Of a stretch of DNA of 64,000 nucleotides, positions 21,376-31,916 are shown one piece after another. Numbering within the stretch: position 1 is the first letter of the stretch; each line of letters opens with the position of its first letter. The position numbers were made by a program, and so were the translations under genes. The notes beneath the pieces are model-generated. The model was not told the DNA's origin and did no database searches. It saw nothing but the letters and a program-made list of their open reading frames with translations. Source of the stretch: Mercurialis annua (Eukaryota > Streptophyta > Magnoliopsida > Malpighiales > Euphorbiaceae); contig NC_065575.1 of assembly GCF_937616625.2 (NCBI RefSeq), positions 31,247,001-31,311,000 of the forward strand, written 5' to 3'.

Positions 21376-22336
21376 GCCTCAAAGCCCAAACTTGTAACCT
21401 GTCAAGTCAACCCTGCCCTGAAGCCCACAACTGACGTAAGCAACCACTTCCGAAAGGGATTCTTAGTTAGTTTGAATTCGGAATATACATCAGTCCAAGC
21501 CAGTGCATTTGTATCAACGAGACGAAGGACTTACGTATCTTGGCCGATTTCTGATTCCAACCACCTCGACAATCATATCTCATCAAGATCCAAACACTTT
21601 GGTCTATAAGATTTAAAAGTATCTTTAACCTTGTATGTTTACCACCTACCTTTTGTGTATGTTCAAACTATTTAAAACACATTCCAAAAGCATGTCAAAT
21701 CCAATCATTAATAGGCTATGGATAACCACGTTAATTTAGTAATGAAATCCTATCCAATCCAGCAAATTACCTACAAATCTTTGGACTACCATAAAAATGT
21801 AAATAGAGGTTGTATAGATTATTCAAGATGACTATATAGTAAAATAAATCATACCTAGACATCCAATTTTAGGCATTGTACACGTGAAATGATTCAGACC
21901 AGCCATTATCTGATACATGATAGAAACCTCTAATGTTAGATGTATGCCTTAGAGTACTTGCTACCTGCCTTTCATGCCAGAATTGAGTCATATGCGCGTC
22001 CTAAATTGGGTCCTTTTGCCGCTTTCATCTATGCTTAAATTTCCACAATTTATCCCGTGAACTGCATGATTGTTTACATGAGATAAAAACAAATATGCCC
22101 ATTAGATAATAATATAAATGATAAGTCATGTACACATGTTTCAATAAAAGTTCCACAAACCCAATCTTTTTGTCTTGCATACGATAATCTCACCATAAGT
22201 GAGTGAGGTTATCCAGTTGGTAGAAAAGGAATTCCTAGCTGAGCTAGATTGCGATTCCGTATTTTCTCAAACCTTTATAGAATAGAGGTCTACAATAAGA
22301 CCGGGCGAAAGGCCCCCGAACCGTGCTCCACTCACA
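21376..22336 (+). repeat. Old LTR-like segment, copy A
   Basis: The segment is alignable, at roughly two-thirds to three-quarters identity by eye, with 47327-48271. Both start with GCCTC.AAGCCCAAA and end with CTCACA. Directly after copy A, TGGCGATTCCACAGGGGA (22338-22355) resembles the Tat/Ogre PBS at 1226, so this is probably the 3' part of a 5' LTR. The left limit is not clear. Confidence 0.5.
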
Positions 22337-22337
22337 G

Positions 22338-22355
22338 TGGCGATTCCACAGGGGA
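22338..22355 (+). other. Decayed Tat/Ogre-type PBS
   Basis: TGGCGATTCCACAGGGGA differs from the PBS at 1226-1243 at two positions and follows an LTR-like end in CA. Confidence 0.55.
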
Positions 22356-22870
22356 TGATAAACATCAGCTATTTTGAAAACATAAACATAAAGACGTTTT
22401 CAGAATTGTTTTCAAAAACAATTGCCATGGACATAACCGCTGACTTGCACCTTATCCGTCACTTATTATTTATCGGACATATTCGCGCCTGCTACACAAA
22501 CATTAGAAAAATTATCTTCTCATCCATTCTCTTGGAGTTATAATTAGCCCTGATGCTCATAACCAATCTAACGTCCCTCCATTGTACTCCAACGTCCGGA
22601 ACGTCTTATACGGAGTCACATCACTCACATTCCAAAAACTGACTTAGGTATTATAGTGTGTTCGGACCAAACAGGTTCCAACCTATTCCGTTTTACAGGT
22701 TGAACCAAGAGAATCACTCCAGCCATGGAAAAGCCATCATTTGGCACCGCCCGTGGGCACAATTATTTGTTCTTTTGAAGAAAAAAAATACAATTTTGGT
22801 TTCGTGGCTATTATGGACGAAAATGACAAAGAAGAACCTCCACAACCAGGTGTCGTCAGGAGGACATAAG
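22356..22870 (+). other. Remnant interior with a second PBS-like site
   Basis: At 22739-22757 the sequence TTTGGCACCGCCCGTGGGC resembles another plant PBS type (TTTGGCGCCG...GTGGG) and follows an end in CATCA. An ATG at 22814 opens a short acidic frame (MDENDKEEPPQPG) of the kind that can start a Tat-type gag, cut after about 19 codons by the solo LTR at 22871. This suggests two superposed old elements. Confidence 0.35.
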
Positions 22871-23483
22871 TGTAATATCCCAAAATATTTAAGTATTTAA
22901 TTGGACCAATTGTCCAGTTCTGATTCGTCAGGGTGGCGATATCGGAAATAATTTCCAAGAAATTAAATTAAATAAGTCTTTAGTAGGTCGGTCTTGGGAA
23001 AGTAATTATGCGGAATCTAATATCATATTCCAATTCTGAAGTTGGAATTTAAATTAAAAGGAAAAATGTCAAGAAAAGTCCCAAACTAGAGTTCAGGGAC
23101 TAAAGTGGTAATTTAACCAGTCAAGTCCCAAAAAGGGAAACTATTTTTTCAAGGTCCGCGAAATGTTTTATAGTATATGTGGTAAAAGTTTCGGGTCAAT
23201 CAGAGACCTTTTAAAAATTTGGACGCGGATGTGTTTTGTGCTAAATTGTAATTTTTAAAAAGTTCAAGGATCAAATTGTAAATTAGCCAATTAAGTCTCG
23301 GAATGGCAATTGGAAGATTATTAACGGAAAGTAATAATCTTGTGTTAGTATTATTTATTGAATATAAAGAATACATAGGAAATTAAATTAAAAGGACAAT
23401 TTAACCGTTTGGTTAAATTAGAAAGTTAAAAAAGAGAAATGGTTTAAGTTAAAGAAGTGAGGGATCAAAGTGACCTCTTAGCC

Positions 23484-23500
23484 AATATATATATATATGA
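23484..23500 (+). promoter_or_regulatory. TATA region of the solo LTR
   Basis: A run of TATATATATATATGATAAG lies about 615 bp after the LTR start. Related LTRs have TATATAAG at the matching place (52141-52150 and 58843-58851 on the minus strand), so the palindrome array and hairpins downstream are in the predicted RNA leader. Confidence 0.55.
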
Positions 23501-23859
23501 TAAGATCATATGAATCATATGATCAGAGGAATAAGAAACCTACAGAAGGTTTCGACGATCAAATACGATCCGTCGCGGTTTCGCCGTTTCTTGTCCAAAT
23601 CGAGCGTTCTTTAAATCGATTTGTTCAGAATTCGATTCTCTACCATCTTTAAGCTTCAAATCAAGGTAAGCTCGACGTTTTTGCAGCAAGAATTAGTATA
23701 TAATGGTTATTTTTTTAACAAATTATAATCGCGTTACTACTATCGTTTTTGATGAGTTTGGAGTTGAATTTGTAATTAAATGAGATAGGGGCATGTCGGA
23801 ATTAAGTTTGAGCACGTCGGAATCGACCGGAAACGGATTCCGTATCGTGCGAAGCATTG

Positions 23860-23998
23860 TGTGTGTCGCCGCACACAAATGTGTGCGAACGCACACATGG
23901 TGTTTGAGCGCACACCAAGGTGTGCGAGCGCACACAAGGTTGTGCGAGCGCACACAAGGTTGTGCGAGCGCACACAACCTCTCGTGCGCTCGCACAAC
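23860..23998 (+). repeat. Palindrome array GTGTGCG-NN-CGCACAC, first copy
   Basis: About seven palindromic units, such as GTGTGCGAACGCACAC, GTGTGCGAGCGCACAC and GTTGTGCGAGCGCACACAA, stand in a row with spacings of about 20 bp. A shorter version is in the second half of the duplication. Confidence 0.85.
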
Positions 23999-24281
23999 CC
24001 ATAGACCTGCCTATTTGAGCATTTTCGCCCCGTTTCGACCTAGATTTCTGACTTCAAGTACGTCGAACATTAAAAGTGAATCACGGACCCCGAAAACAAG
24101 AAATTTGGATATCGAACATAACGTGTTTTAACGAATTAAACGAATTATAATCGCGTTACTACTATCGTTTTTGATGTCTTTGGAGTTGAATTTGTAATTA
24201 AATGAGATAGGGGCATGTCAGAATCAAGTTTGAGCACGTCGGAATCGAACGGAAACGGATTCCGTATTGTGCTAAGCACTG

Positions 24282-24380
24282 TGTGTGTCGCCGCACACCA
24301 ATGTGTACGAACGCACACATGGTGTGCGATCGCACACAAGGTTGTGCAAACGCACACAACCTCTTATGCGCTCGCACAAC
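24282..24380 (+). repeat. Palindrome array GTGTGCG-NN-CGCACAC, second copy
   Basis: About five units (GTGTGTCGCCGCACAC, GTGTACGAACGCACAC, GTGTGCGATCGCACAC and others) occur here. The array is shorter than the first copy by about two units, and several units carry single mismatches. Confidence 0.85.
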
Positions 24381-24922
24381 ACATAGACCTACCTATTTAA
24401 GAATTTTCGCCCCGTTTCGACGTAGATTTCCGACTTCAAATACGGCAGACATTAATAGTGAATCACGGACCCCGAAAACGAGAAATTTGGATATCGAACT
24501 AACGTGTTTGATTAGGGTTTCAAGATATAAGAAACCTAAGTTTATAACTTAGGATTTTAATACTAAGTTCACGTTTATGAATTAAACGTACAGGCAATTC
24601 GGATAAGTAACTGACTTATCGACGAGTTACTAGGCCGACGAGCTGGAATAGCTAAAGGATCAAACGACGCATGGAGCTCGTATTCATGGGATCTTTATAC
24701 TATTATTATTCGGAAAGTGGTCACTGTGAGCGGCAAATTTACTTTCGCGTATTATTATTATTAAAGTTATTTTCATATATTATGAGTATTATTATCAATA
24801 CATCGCATATATATGAACTGATTGTATACAATATTATGTTTGATGAATTTGGTTGTATGAATGCTCTTATATTTATTGTTTTGAATGTGAGTATCTAGTG
24901 TGCGATCCAAAAAAACCAACTA

Positions 24923-25152
24923 CCTATTGGGTGTCAATAGGTTGTGTGATCACCAGTAAATGAGTCAGTCTAGCGTGTCGAAATTGTATTTGAGATTATG
25001 AGATGCGCATATGATACGAATTTGATATGAGAGTGAACTCGGTTAGAGTAACCTGAGCCCCTCATCTAGTGGGTTGGACCCACCAGTGAGTTGGACTCAC
25101 ACTTTGGAATTAAAAGATTGGTCGCGGCTGATGTGGTTGAGTGTGAACACTC
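24923..25152 (+). other. Conserved hairpin cluster in the solo LTR
   Basis: Perfect small inverted repeats follow each other: CCTATTG-GGTGT-CAATAGG (24923-24941), GGTTA-GAG-TAACC (25041-25053), GTGGGT-TGG-ACCCAC (25069-25083), GTGAGT-TGG-ACTCAC (25086-25100) and GAGTGT-GA-ACACTC (25139-25152). The first four are present in the same order in the LTR at 50158-52296. Confidence 0.8.
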
Positions 25153-25780
25153 CCGGGTCGGACCATTTGGATTAGTTTGATTTGAATTTTCGGAATAAGA
25201 TACGTTAAGAGTTTAAGATTAGGATTTCATCCAGATATGTCATTTGTGAATATTATGTTATTTTCACATTATATTTGAGATAAATATATATGTTTGAGTA
25301 TGCGATGTGTATTTTGATAATACCGATAATAAGTTGCATACTCACTCAGTATTTTCCCAAATAATGATCCCTCACTCTTATGTTTTCAGGTAGACGGAGT
25401 CGGATCAGACAAACCATCTTCGTTGTGCCAGAAGTCGTCGGACTTGCACAAGTATGAGTACCTAGAGCTGCAGTAGTCAGTAGGCGTCAATAGAAGATTT
25501 GTGAATGGATTTGAAATAAGTGATTTTCAATGTAAACTCTAGTATGATATTTTAATATCTATAAATATATTATCTAAAAGAGTTTCCTGAAAACGTTTTA
25601 TATACGATATTATGTTTTTAATTGCAAAAAACTTATAGTGGTTTTAGGCTTGCTACGGGTTTCAGAACTACCACTCCCATTCCTTAGCGCCGATCTCGGC
25701 TCAATATTTTGGATCGTGACAAGAAGAGATGAATATTGGCAGAAGAAACAAAGTGGGTCCCATAGTGGTTATCACAACTA

Positions 25781-25981
25781 GAGCAGCCTATGGAAGTGTA
25801 CCGCCACTGACGAGTAGAGTAGCTTGTGGAGTCGTACCGCCCCTAATGAGTTGAGCGGCCTATGGAGCCGTAGCACCCCTGACGAGTGCAGTAGCCTATG
25901 GAGTCATACCGCCCTAGACGAATGGAGCAGCTTATGGAGTCATACCGCCCCTGATGAGCGGAGCGGCTTATAGAGTCATAC
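25781..25981. repeat. 36-bp tandem repeat, about 5.6 units
   Basis: Units begin at 25781, 25817, 25853, 25889, 25925 and 25961 and read approximately GAGCRGCCTATGGAGTCGTA followed by CCGCCCCTGACGAGTG. Because 36 is a multiple of three they could encode 12-residue repeats, but I find no long open frame through them. Confidence 0.9.
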
Positions 25982-26779
25982 AATCACATACTACATGAAA
26001 AACAAATGGAGTAACCACTGCAACGAAATAAGTAACCAAACTATTCCACCATGGGTAAATTACACTCCACAGTCTACATATTGAACGCCCACGGCATACC
26101 ATCAAATAAGACGAATTTGACCACCAGGGTACTATCCTTAGAATCATCACAACTATAAAAGTTATTCGAGACCAATTCAACTGATTATGTTTCATTCCCT
26201 GGATACGGAAGGAATAATCGCTTCAACCTTGTGTGTGCCTCCTTAAGTTCGTCATGGAGCACCTACCACTGCTCTACCGTGAAGCGATATGAAGAGTATT
26301 TGTTATTTTCATGATCACTTTATAGGAACGCTTACTTTGACCAAACCGTCCCACAAAACAACAATACAACATCAAGAAAAACATATCAGTTTCTTATCTT
26401 ACATTGGTAATCATAAGAAACTCATGAAATGGCGGTTAGTTCGACCAATATTGTAGTCCTTCTAAATAAAAATAACTGATATTATGAACTCAAACAAAAC
26501 ATTACTATGTTGAATTAGCATTAAAATTTACTCGTTGAATCATTTTTTGTGAAGCCTGTAATGATTGAAAGGCTTTTTCGTAGAATTTCATTATAGGAAA
26601 GAACTGTACCAGTCATAATTGAAGGAACCATACCAACTTCCAAAAGAGAAGGAAATGTACCTCCTAAGAAAGAAAGAACACTACTACTATCTAGAAGGGA
26701 ACCGTACAACTCTGAAAGGAATGAACATCATCATTTTCTGAAAAGGAGATAACTACACTAATAAAAGTAGGGAAAACCA
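25982..26779. other. Repeat interior without a recognisable gene
   Basis: This segment belongs with 39523-43000 to an older repeat split by the Athila-type element. The stretch at about 26160-26330 is an imperfect copy of 39570-39720 (shared CTCTACC.TGAAG and TGAAGAGTAT words). Confidence 0.5.
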
Positions 26780-27300
26780 ATTATAAAACAGACAAAACAA
26801 ACCTGAGGAAAAAAAATCCCATATGTAGAGTAGAAATAATCAGAGGACGAACGATCCCATATAAAGATGTTCAATATATAAGAATAACGACCCCAGACGC
26901 AGAAGTACAGTAGCAACATTCGGGGGAAGAACAAGCTCAGTTGAAGATGTACAACAATAAGCAACCGGAGGACAAACAATACAAGACTGAAGTATAATAG
27001 AAACAATCGGAGGGCGAACAATACAAGATGGAGATGTACAATAAGAAGCAACCAAAGGACGAACGATCCAATAGGCAAATGTGAACTGGAAACAACCGGA
27101 GGAAGAACGATTCCAGATGGAGATGTATAAATAGAGACAACTAGAGGTCGAATAATCCCACATGTAGATATATGGTTGGAACAGCCTTAGGTTGAAATGA
27201 ACTATCCCAGATGTAGGGTTGAAACAACGATCCCATATGTAGAGGTACAATGGAAACAACATTAGGATGAACAATCCCATATGTAGATGTAACCAGACCA
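26780..27300. repeat. Degenerate tandem repeats of about 45-50 bp
   Basis: The repeated phrase is roughly GAACAATCCCATATGTAGATGTACAA followed by GAAACAACCGGAGGAC, with about ten diverged units. The complementary strand reads open for 153 codons only because of the repeated composition. Confidence 0.75.
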
Positions 27301-27367
27301 TTTCACCTTGAAATACCCCACCTCACGACCCACATTCTAAACACTGATTGTATAGCATAAAGAAAAT

Positions 27368-27372
27368 GTAGC
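27368..27372. repeat. Target-site duplication GTAGC, left copy
   Basis: GTAGC precedes the LTR at 27373 and is repeated at 39523-39527 after the other LTR, fixing the borders of the Athila-type element. Confidence 0.9.
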
Positions 27373-28266
27373 TGATAGCTAAAAATGCAACTCCTGCAAG
27401 TATACAGAATGTAATCGTAGCAAACAAGGTCGTATCCACAGAGACAACGGATTAACTATTATTCGTATTAATTATAGCTAAGACAATTAAAATTTGAATG
27501 TAATTTATTTAAACTAATTAACTAAAGTAACTAGAGCGACAAATACTAAGATGTAAAGATAAATTAATGGCGAAGAACACTAGAGTTTCGGGATTTCACT
27601 TAATCATAAGATACATTGTCATCTATGGAATTGATGTGATTCAATGACGGTATTCAAAATTGCTTTAGTATTCTCTCGAATCAAGAAAGCCTATTCAATT
27701 AAAGTGAGTTTAATTTCTCAATCCAAACCCTAATTTAATCGAATGATGAAGGATTACAACCTATATGTCATACACAAATCCGTAGGTATATCTCTATCCT
27801 ACGGTAGTTATGCGAATTAATTCTAGATCAGAATTTATGTTTCATCTCTCAATACTTCACATAAATTCTAGATAAAATTCAATTGACGGCCAAACAATCA
27901 AACAACAATAAACACAAGAATTAATTACTGAAAACACGATATTAAACAATCTCTTGCTAATATAAAACTTCAATCCATAAAATAACAATGAATCTCATAA
28001 TTAAACTACATCCCTAGCTCTAATGTAAAAGTTTAGCTACACATAATCTGAGATTGGAAAGCAAAAACAGAATTAAAAGAGTTCATTGAGTAGAGAATAA
28101 GGAAAAACTCTTTGATTCCAGGTTAGATCAATCGTCAGTTGATTTCCTCCTTCGATCGTTAAGAATCCTTGATCCAATCGCCAATTCGGTCTTTTTCCTC
28201 CTTGTGGTTGCTTACAAAGTCTCTGAGTTGTGTAAAAATCGAACCCTAACTCAGCTCCTCTTTTTG

Positions 28267-28275
28267 CCTTTTATA
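28267..28275 (-). promoter_or_regulatory. LTR TATA box
   Basis: TATAAAAGG on the minus strand, 40-50 bp downstream of the CCGG-rich module. The same box is in the partner LTR (about 39089-39097). In the second Athila-type element it is changed to TGTAAAAGG (52718-52726). Confidence 0.75.
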
Positions 28276-28314
28276 GTCTCCAAGTCTCAATAGAAAACCT
28301 TCAAAAACGGACTA

Positions 28315-28515
28315 AAACACGCTGACAACCGGACCTGCTGACCGGATCTACTGGGCAGGTCAGGCTACAAGTCCGGCTGAGTTTCTGTCCCGGCAGTAAG
28401 TTGACCGGACCTCCAGCCGGTTCTACTGGGCAGGTCCGGCTGGTAGGTCCGGCTGGGTCCCCAAATTTGCCTCCTTGGCCGGTTCTGCAAGTCAGGTCCG
28501 GCCGGTAGGTAAAGT
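28315..28515 (-). repeat. CCGG-rich module in U3
   Basis: Repeated words such as CCGGACCTGCTGACCGGATC, TACTGGGCAGGTCCGGCTGG and GGTAGGTCCGGCTGGGTCC form overlapping direct and inverted repeats. Copies occur in the other LTR (39140-39340), in the interior before the third ORF (32262-32470) and in the LTR of the second Athila-type element (52505-52675). Confidence 0.85.
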
Positions 28516-28700
28516 CGACTCTGAAATGACTAATTCTACTGCAATTTCGATTCATTCGGCTCTCCATTATTCAATTGCTTGTTCCTAAAGAAAGTTAATA
28601 AACTCAACGAATCAGGGTATAATTAAACCATAATTTACGTAATCGCATAACAATTAAATCAAAATATTCTTAACAAAACACGTAAAATCATGGTTTATCA

Positions 28701-28713
28701 AATTCCCCCACAC
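28701..28713 (-). other. Polypurine tract
   Basis: The minus strand reads GTGTGGGGGAATT directly before the TGATAAACC start of the 3' LTR. A close copy of this neighbourhood lies about 1 kb upstream, at 29699-29735. Confidence 0.85.
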
Positions 28714-30010
28714 TTGAGCTTTTGCTTGTCCTCAAGCAAACTGAATTCAGCCCGTGCTATAATGCATCAATACACCCATGAATCATATCAAGAGATTTAG
28801 TAACCAAAATACACTTAAAGAAAAGTTAACAACACCAACCAAATTACAAAATTCATTCACTACATACGATGATTAGATGACCTACAAAAACAGTATAGAA
28901 AATATCTCAAGCCTTTATTTATTCGAATAATTAAACTAAGCAAATCTAGTAAACTGAAATATGAACCAAAAATCGAAAATTCATGAGTAAAAGTATGAAG
29001 AAAGTTGCTTGCTCTATTTTTTTTTCTTTGAGTGCGTTTTACGCTCCATCTCTTTAGTGGTGCGTTTTACGCTCCATCCCACTCTTATTTTCTTTTGAAT
29101 TGAACACTCTATCTACTTGAAACGTCATCTAGCTTCTCCACCGAAAATACATCAACTAGAAAACATCAACGGTGTACTTTGCCAAATCACAATTTCAAGT
29201 GGCTTTAAGCCCTATTCATAATCTTGACCACTAAAAATATAAAAATTCATGTTCATAGAGTCAAAATTAGCGGAATAGTAATTTCTTTTAATTCCGAGTG
29301 ATCAAAAAGAATTTTTTTTTTCTTTCTCTGGTGAGTGCGTTTTACGCTCTATCTCACCTCTTTGAAGCAACTATAATTCATACCAACACTCATTCTCATC
29401 TACTTCCGGTTCACATTAAAGTTTAAAAGATTTACAAAGGTTAATGAAATAAATAAACTTTTAGCTTTCAATACGCACTAAAAATGTCATTAAATCATCG
29501 CACAAGCTATAATCATAAAAAAAAATAACCTAAGTTGATGAATGTCAAACAATTCAGTAAGTGCTATTTGGTCACTTGACTCTAGTGATAATTCAAAGGT
29601 AATCAACTCATCACAGAACGTTCAGCTAAAACGGTTCGAAGGACAAGCTAAAAAACTAACTAAAAAGATTAAACAAAAGAACAATGCCAAAATTACTCTT
29701 CCCCCACACTTAATTGCAGATTGCCCTCAAAATGCACATAACAAAAATTAAATTCAAGCAACTAGAAAACAGAAAACTCCCCTGACTTGGCGTCTTAACG
29801 GCGAGAGTTCCTGAATGCGGCAACTAAATAAAGGAAGAAGAAGTCCACCAATGTCATAAACAAAAATTGCACAAACAGAGTGAATACGTCAGACTATTAC
29901 AGACCACAGGATAGAAGTCAAAAATAAAACAAAATAAAAACTAACTAATGAACCAAAAATAAAAATAAAGAAGGAAAAGAAAAAGAAAAGAAAAACAAAC
30001 AGTAGCCGAA
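28714..30010 (-). other. 3' untranslated interior between third ORF and LTR
   Basis: No gene is seen. Three copies of the self-complementary GCGTTTTACGC word (29034-29044, 29062-29072, 29337-29347) lie in an otherwise AT-rich region, each followed by TC.ATC. A second PPT-like tract with similar downstream sequence is at 29699-29735. Confidence 0.6.
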
Positions 30011-31252
30011 TCAAGTAGAGGTAGAGGGCTGCTCCTGAGTTGGGTGGGCATCTTGTGCCTCAAGTCGAGCTCGAATCAGTGCAACATCGGAATTCGTCTT
30101 CTCGATGGTTTCAGTGTTCCGCTGAAGCTGTTCCTTGATGGACGCCACATCCTTTTCGACATTCCTACAAATCCGCAAAATCTTCTGTAGTAAGGATCGC
30201 TTAGGACGAGAAGAAGTGGCTGCGGGCGCTGGAATATTAGGTGGTGGAAACACAGTGTGAGCCGCTTCATCTTGATTTCCCGGGGCAGCCGGTTCATCGC
30301 CTTCCAAACAACTAACTCTTTTGGGGTCTGGCTGCGCTCCTTGTGGAAGCGGGTTGAGCTGTAAATTCCTCCAAACGCCTTCATGTCTTCGAAAGCCCAT
30401 GTAGTACAAGGATTCACAATTTAGCTGTGGTACCGCGATGAATTGCACTCCCGCAGGAAAAACTTCCATGTAATAAGCAATAATCATGCTAATGATAACA
30501 GGAAACACAAAGGCCTTATCTTGCTTATCAGAGCGGAGGACATCACGGATGCCTTGAATTATCAATTGTCCAAGCTGAACTCCCGATAAATTTCCTAACC
30601 CATTGATCATTTTATCCATAAAATAGACATCAGTGTGTCTAACCTCATTGTACCCTCCAGCTCGCGGCATGACATTGAAACTCAGTAAGTAGGCGATCAA
30701 TCGCTGCCGAATGGTCAAATACTTAGCATAAAGTAGTGATTTCCCTCTCGCGGATTTCCAGTGCAAACCTAGCCGATCCACGGCCTCATTAACTGACCAA
30801 GCTGTCTCACATTCCACAGTGTGATGAAGAACAGAAAATACCTCTCCATGCTCAGGAATGCCCAAAATCTCAGAAATGTGAACAGCTTCTATGTCGATTT
30901 CCACTCCGCGAACCTCAATAAAGATCCTAGTATTGCTACTTGACTCTTTATCCGTGGTGTTGGCATAAAATTCTTTAACCAAAGCCGGGTAGCAAGGATG
31001 TTGCAACTGAACCAATTTCTCCCAACCAAGAACTCCGAAAGCGTCAGATATGTGGAATAATCTATCCACGTGCGGTGATATGGCTTTCTCCATCACGAGA
31101 TTGTTCTCCTTCCTCTGATCATACCACTTTGCGTTGTCAGCTAAAGTGAACTTTGACTGATCGTAAGATGCGGTAGCTGCTGTACGGACACAGCGTTTTG
31201 TAGCTCCGGCGCGTGAGACCGCTGCACTACGCTTGCTTCTAGCACCGCTCAT
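30011..31252 (-). CDS. Athila-type third ORF ('putative plant transposon protein'), 413 aa
   Basis: This ORF lies downstream of integrase, the place called env-like in Athila elements. The frame is open 18 codons further up, but I chose the Met at 31252 because a good 3' splice site (TTTATGTTGACAG) ends two bases before it. Residues about 70-250 carry the pattern GWEKLVQL...PCYPALVKEFYAN...RVRG-type VEID...EILGIP, which I recognise as the 'putative plant transposon protein' domain found in such ORFs. The C-terminal 65 residues are predicted to form a coiled coil, after an Ala/Pro-rich linker and before a Ser/Thr end. I see no signal peptide or convincing transmembrane segment, so an envelope role is not supported by this sequence. 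Its function is not established. Confidence 0.8.
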   Translation of the reverse strand: MSGARSKRSAAVSRAGATKRCVRTAATASYDQSKFTLADNAKWYDQRKENNLVMEKAISPHVDRLFHISDAFGVLGWEKLVQLQHPCYPALVKEFYANTTDKESSSNTRIFIEVRGVEIDIEAVHISEILGIPEHGEVFSVLHHTVECETAWSVNEAVDRLGLHWKSARGKSLLYAKYLTIRQRLIAYLLSFNVMPRAGGYNEVRHTDVYFMDKMINGLGNLSGVQLGQLIIQGIRDVLRSDKQDKAFVFPVIISMIIAYYMEVFPAGVQFIAVPQLNCESLYYMGFRRHEGVWRNLQLNPLPQGAQPDPKRVSCLEGDEPAAPGNQDEAAHTVFPPPNIPAPAATSSRPKRSLLQKILRICRNVEKDVASIKEQLQRNTETIEKTNSDVALIRARLEAQDAHPTQEQPSTST

Positions 31253-31254
31253 AG

Positions 31255-31916
31255 CTGTCAACATAAAGTAAAACAATACTCTAAAATTAGCATCGATATG
31301 AAACAAACAAATACCAAAAATTCAGCAGCCCTTAAGTTCAAAATTAACCGTATAAGCAACTAAAACTAAGCCAACACAATTAGGTACAACACAACTTACA
31401 CTACCATCACAACTTCTCAACCAAACGAATTTTAAATGGTAATTACTCAAATGCAATAAAGTTCCTGCAATTGTTTAAGCTGAAAAACAAATGTCTCATG
31501 GAAAAGTCTTAAACAAATGCACCAAATTAGAGTGTTAACCAAAATCATTCAATAGTTACTCCTAGAGGTTAAAACATAATTGAGCAAAACTATATTATTC
31601 TAATTAACAACAACAATTGCAATTGAATAAAATAGATTAAAACAACCAATTCCAACATTTCTAAGTACCCATTAATTATGCAATTTAATTGAATTTGATA
31701 CATTACTTAATACTAAGAAATAAGTAAAATAGACAAATTTCATACTCAAGGCACAACAATTGCAAGATTAATCCTAACCAACAATCATTCAATCTATAAA
31801 TCATCAAAAATAGCCTAAGCATCCAAAATAATTCATTAATTGCATGAACAACCAAGTAATAGAAGCAATATACACAATTAAGAGCAATAATCACCAACCC
31901 ATGAAAAGCAACATAC
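31255..31916 (-). other. Predicted leader intron of the third ORF
   Basis: On the minus strand TTTTAAG|GTATGTTGC at 31917/31916 is a strong donor, and a T-rich tract ending GTTGACAG|CT at 31255/31254 a good acceptor. The 662-bp intron would join an upstream pyrimidine-rich leader to an exon whose ATG begins 2 nt further (31252). The intron is AT-rich, as plant introns are. Splicing is predicted from sequence only. Confidence 0.5.

Larger units (their letters stand above)
23721..24500 (+). repeat. 422-bp tandem duplication inside the solo LTR
   Basis: AATTATAATCGCGTTACTAC starts at 23721 and again at 24143, and the two copies stay collinear to about 24500. They differ in the size of the enclosed GTGTGCG palindrome array. 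Neither of the other LTRs of this superfamily shows the duplication. Confidence 0.85.
22871..25721 (+). mobile_element. Solo LTR of the TGTAATA...CGTGACA superfamily
   Basis: This 2851-bp LTR starts TGTAATATCCC and ends GGATCGTGACA; the reverse complement matches the ends of the LTRs at 50158, 56847 and 7333. No interior, PBS or PPT adjoins it, so it is a product of LTR-LTR recombination. Flanking 5-mers ATAAG and AGAAG differ at one position, a decayed target duplication or sign of recombination between two copies. Confidence 0.85.
27373..28700 (-). repeat. 3' LTR of Athila-type element 1
   Basis: The plus-strand ends are TGATAGCTAAAA and CATGGTTTATCA. On the minus strand a CCGG-rich module (28510-28315) lies just upstream of a TATA box (28275-28267). 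Differences from the other LTR were noticed at about 27896, 27908, 28371 and 28533. Confidence 0.93.

Noticed and set aside
23723..24131. Open frames over the GTGTGCG palindromes (Cys/Arg/Ala/His-rich predicted proteins, up to 112 codons)
   Set aside because: They are explained by the repeated palindromic composition and are open on both strands.
26840..27301. 153-codon hydrophobic frame on the minus strand
   Set aside because: It lies entirely in degenerate 45-50-bp tandem repeats and is open by composition.
31253..31306. Hydrophobic N-terminal extension (MFHIDANFRVLFYFMLTA) of the third ORF as a signal peptide
   Set aside because: It spans a likely 3' splice site directly before a second Met; intron sequence reading open is the simpler explanation.
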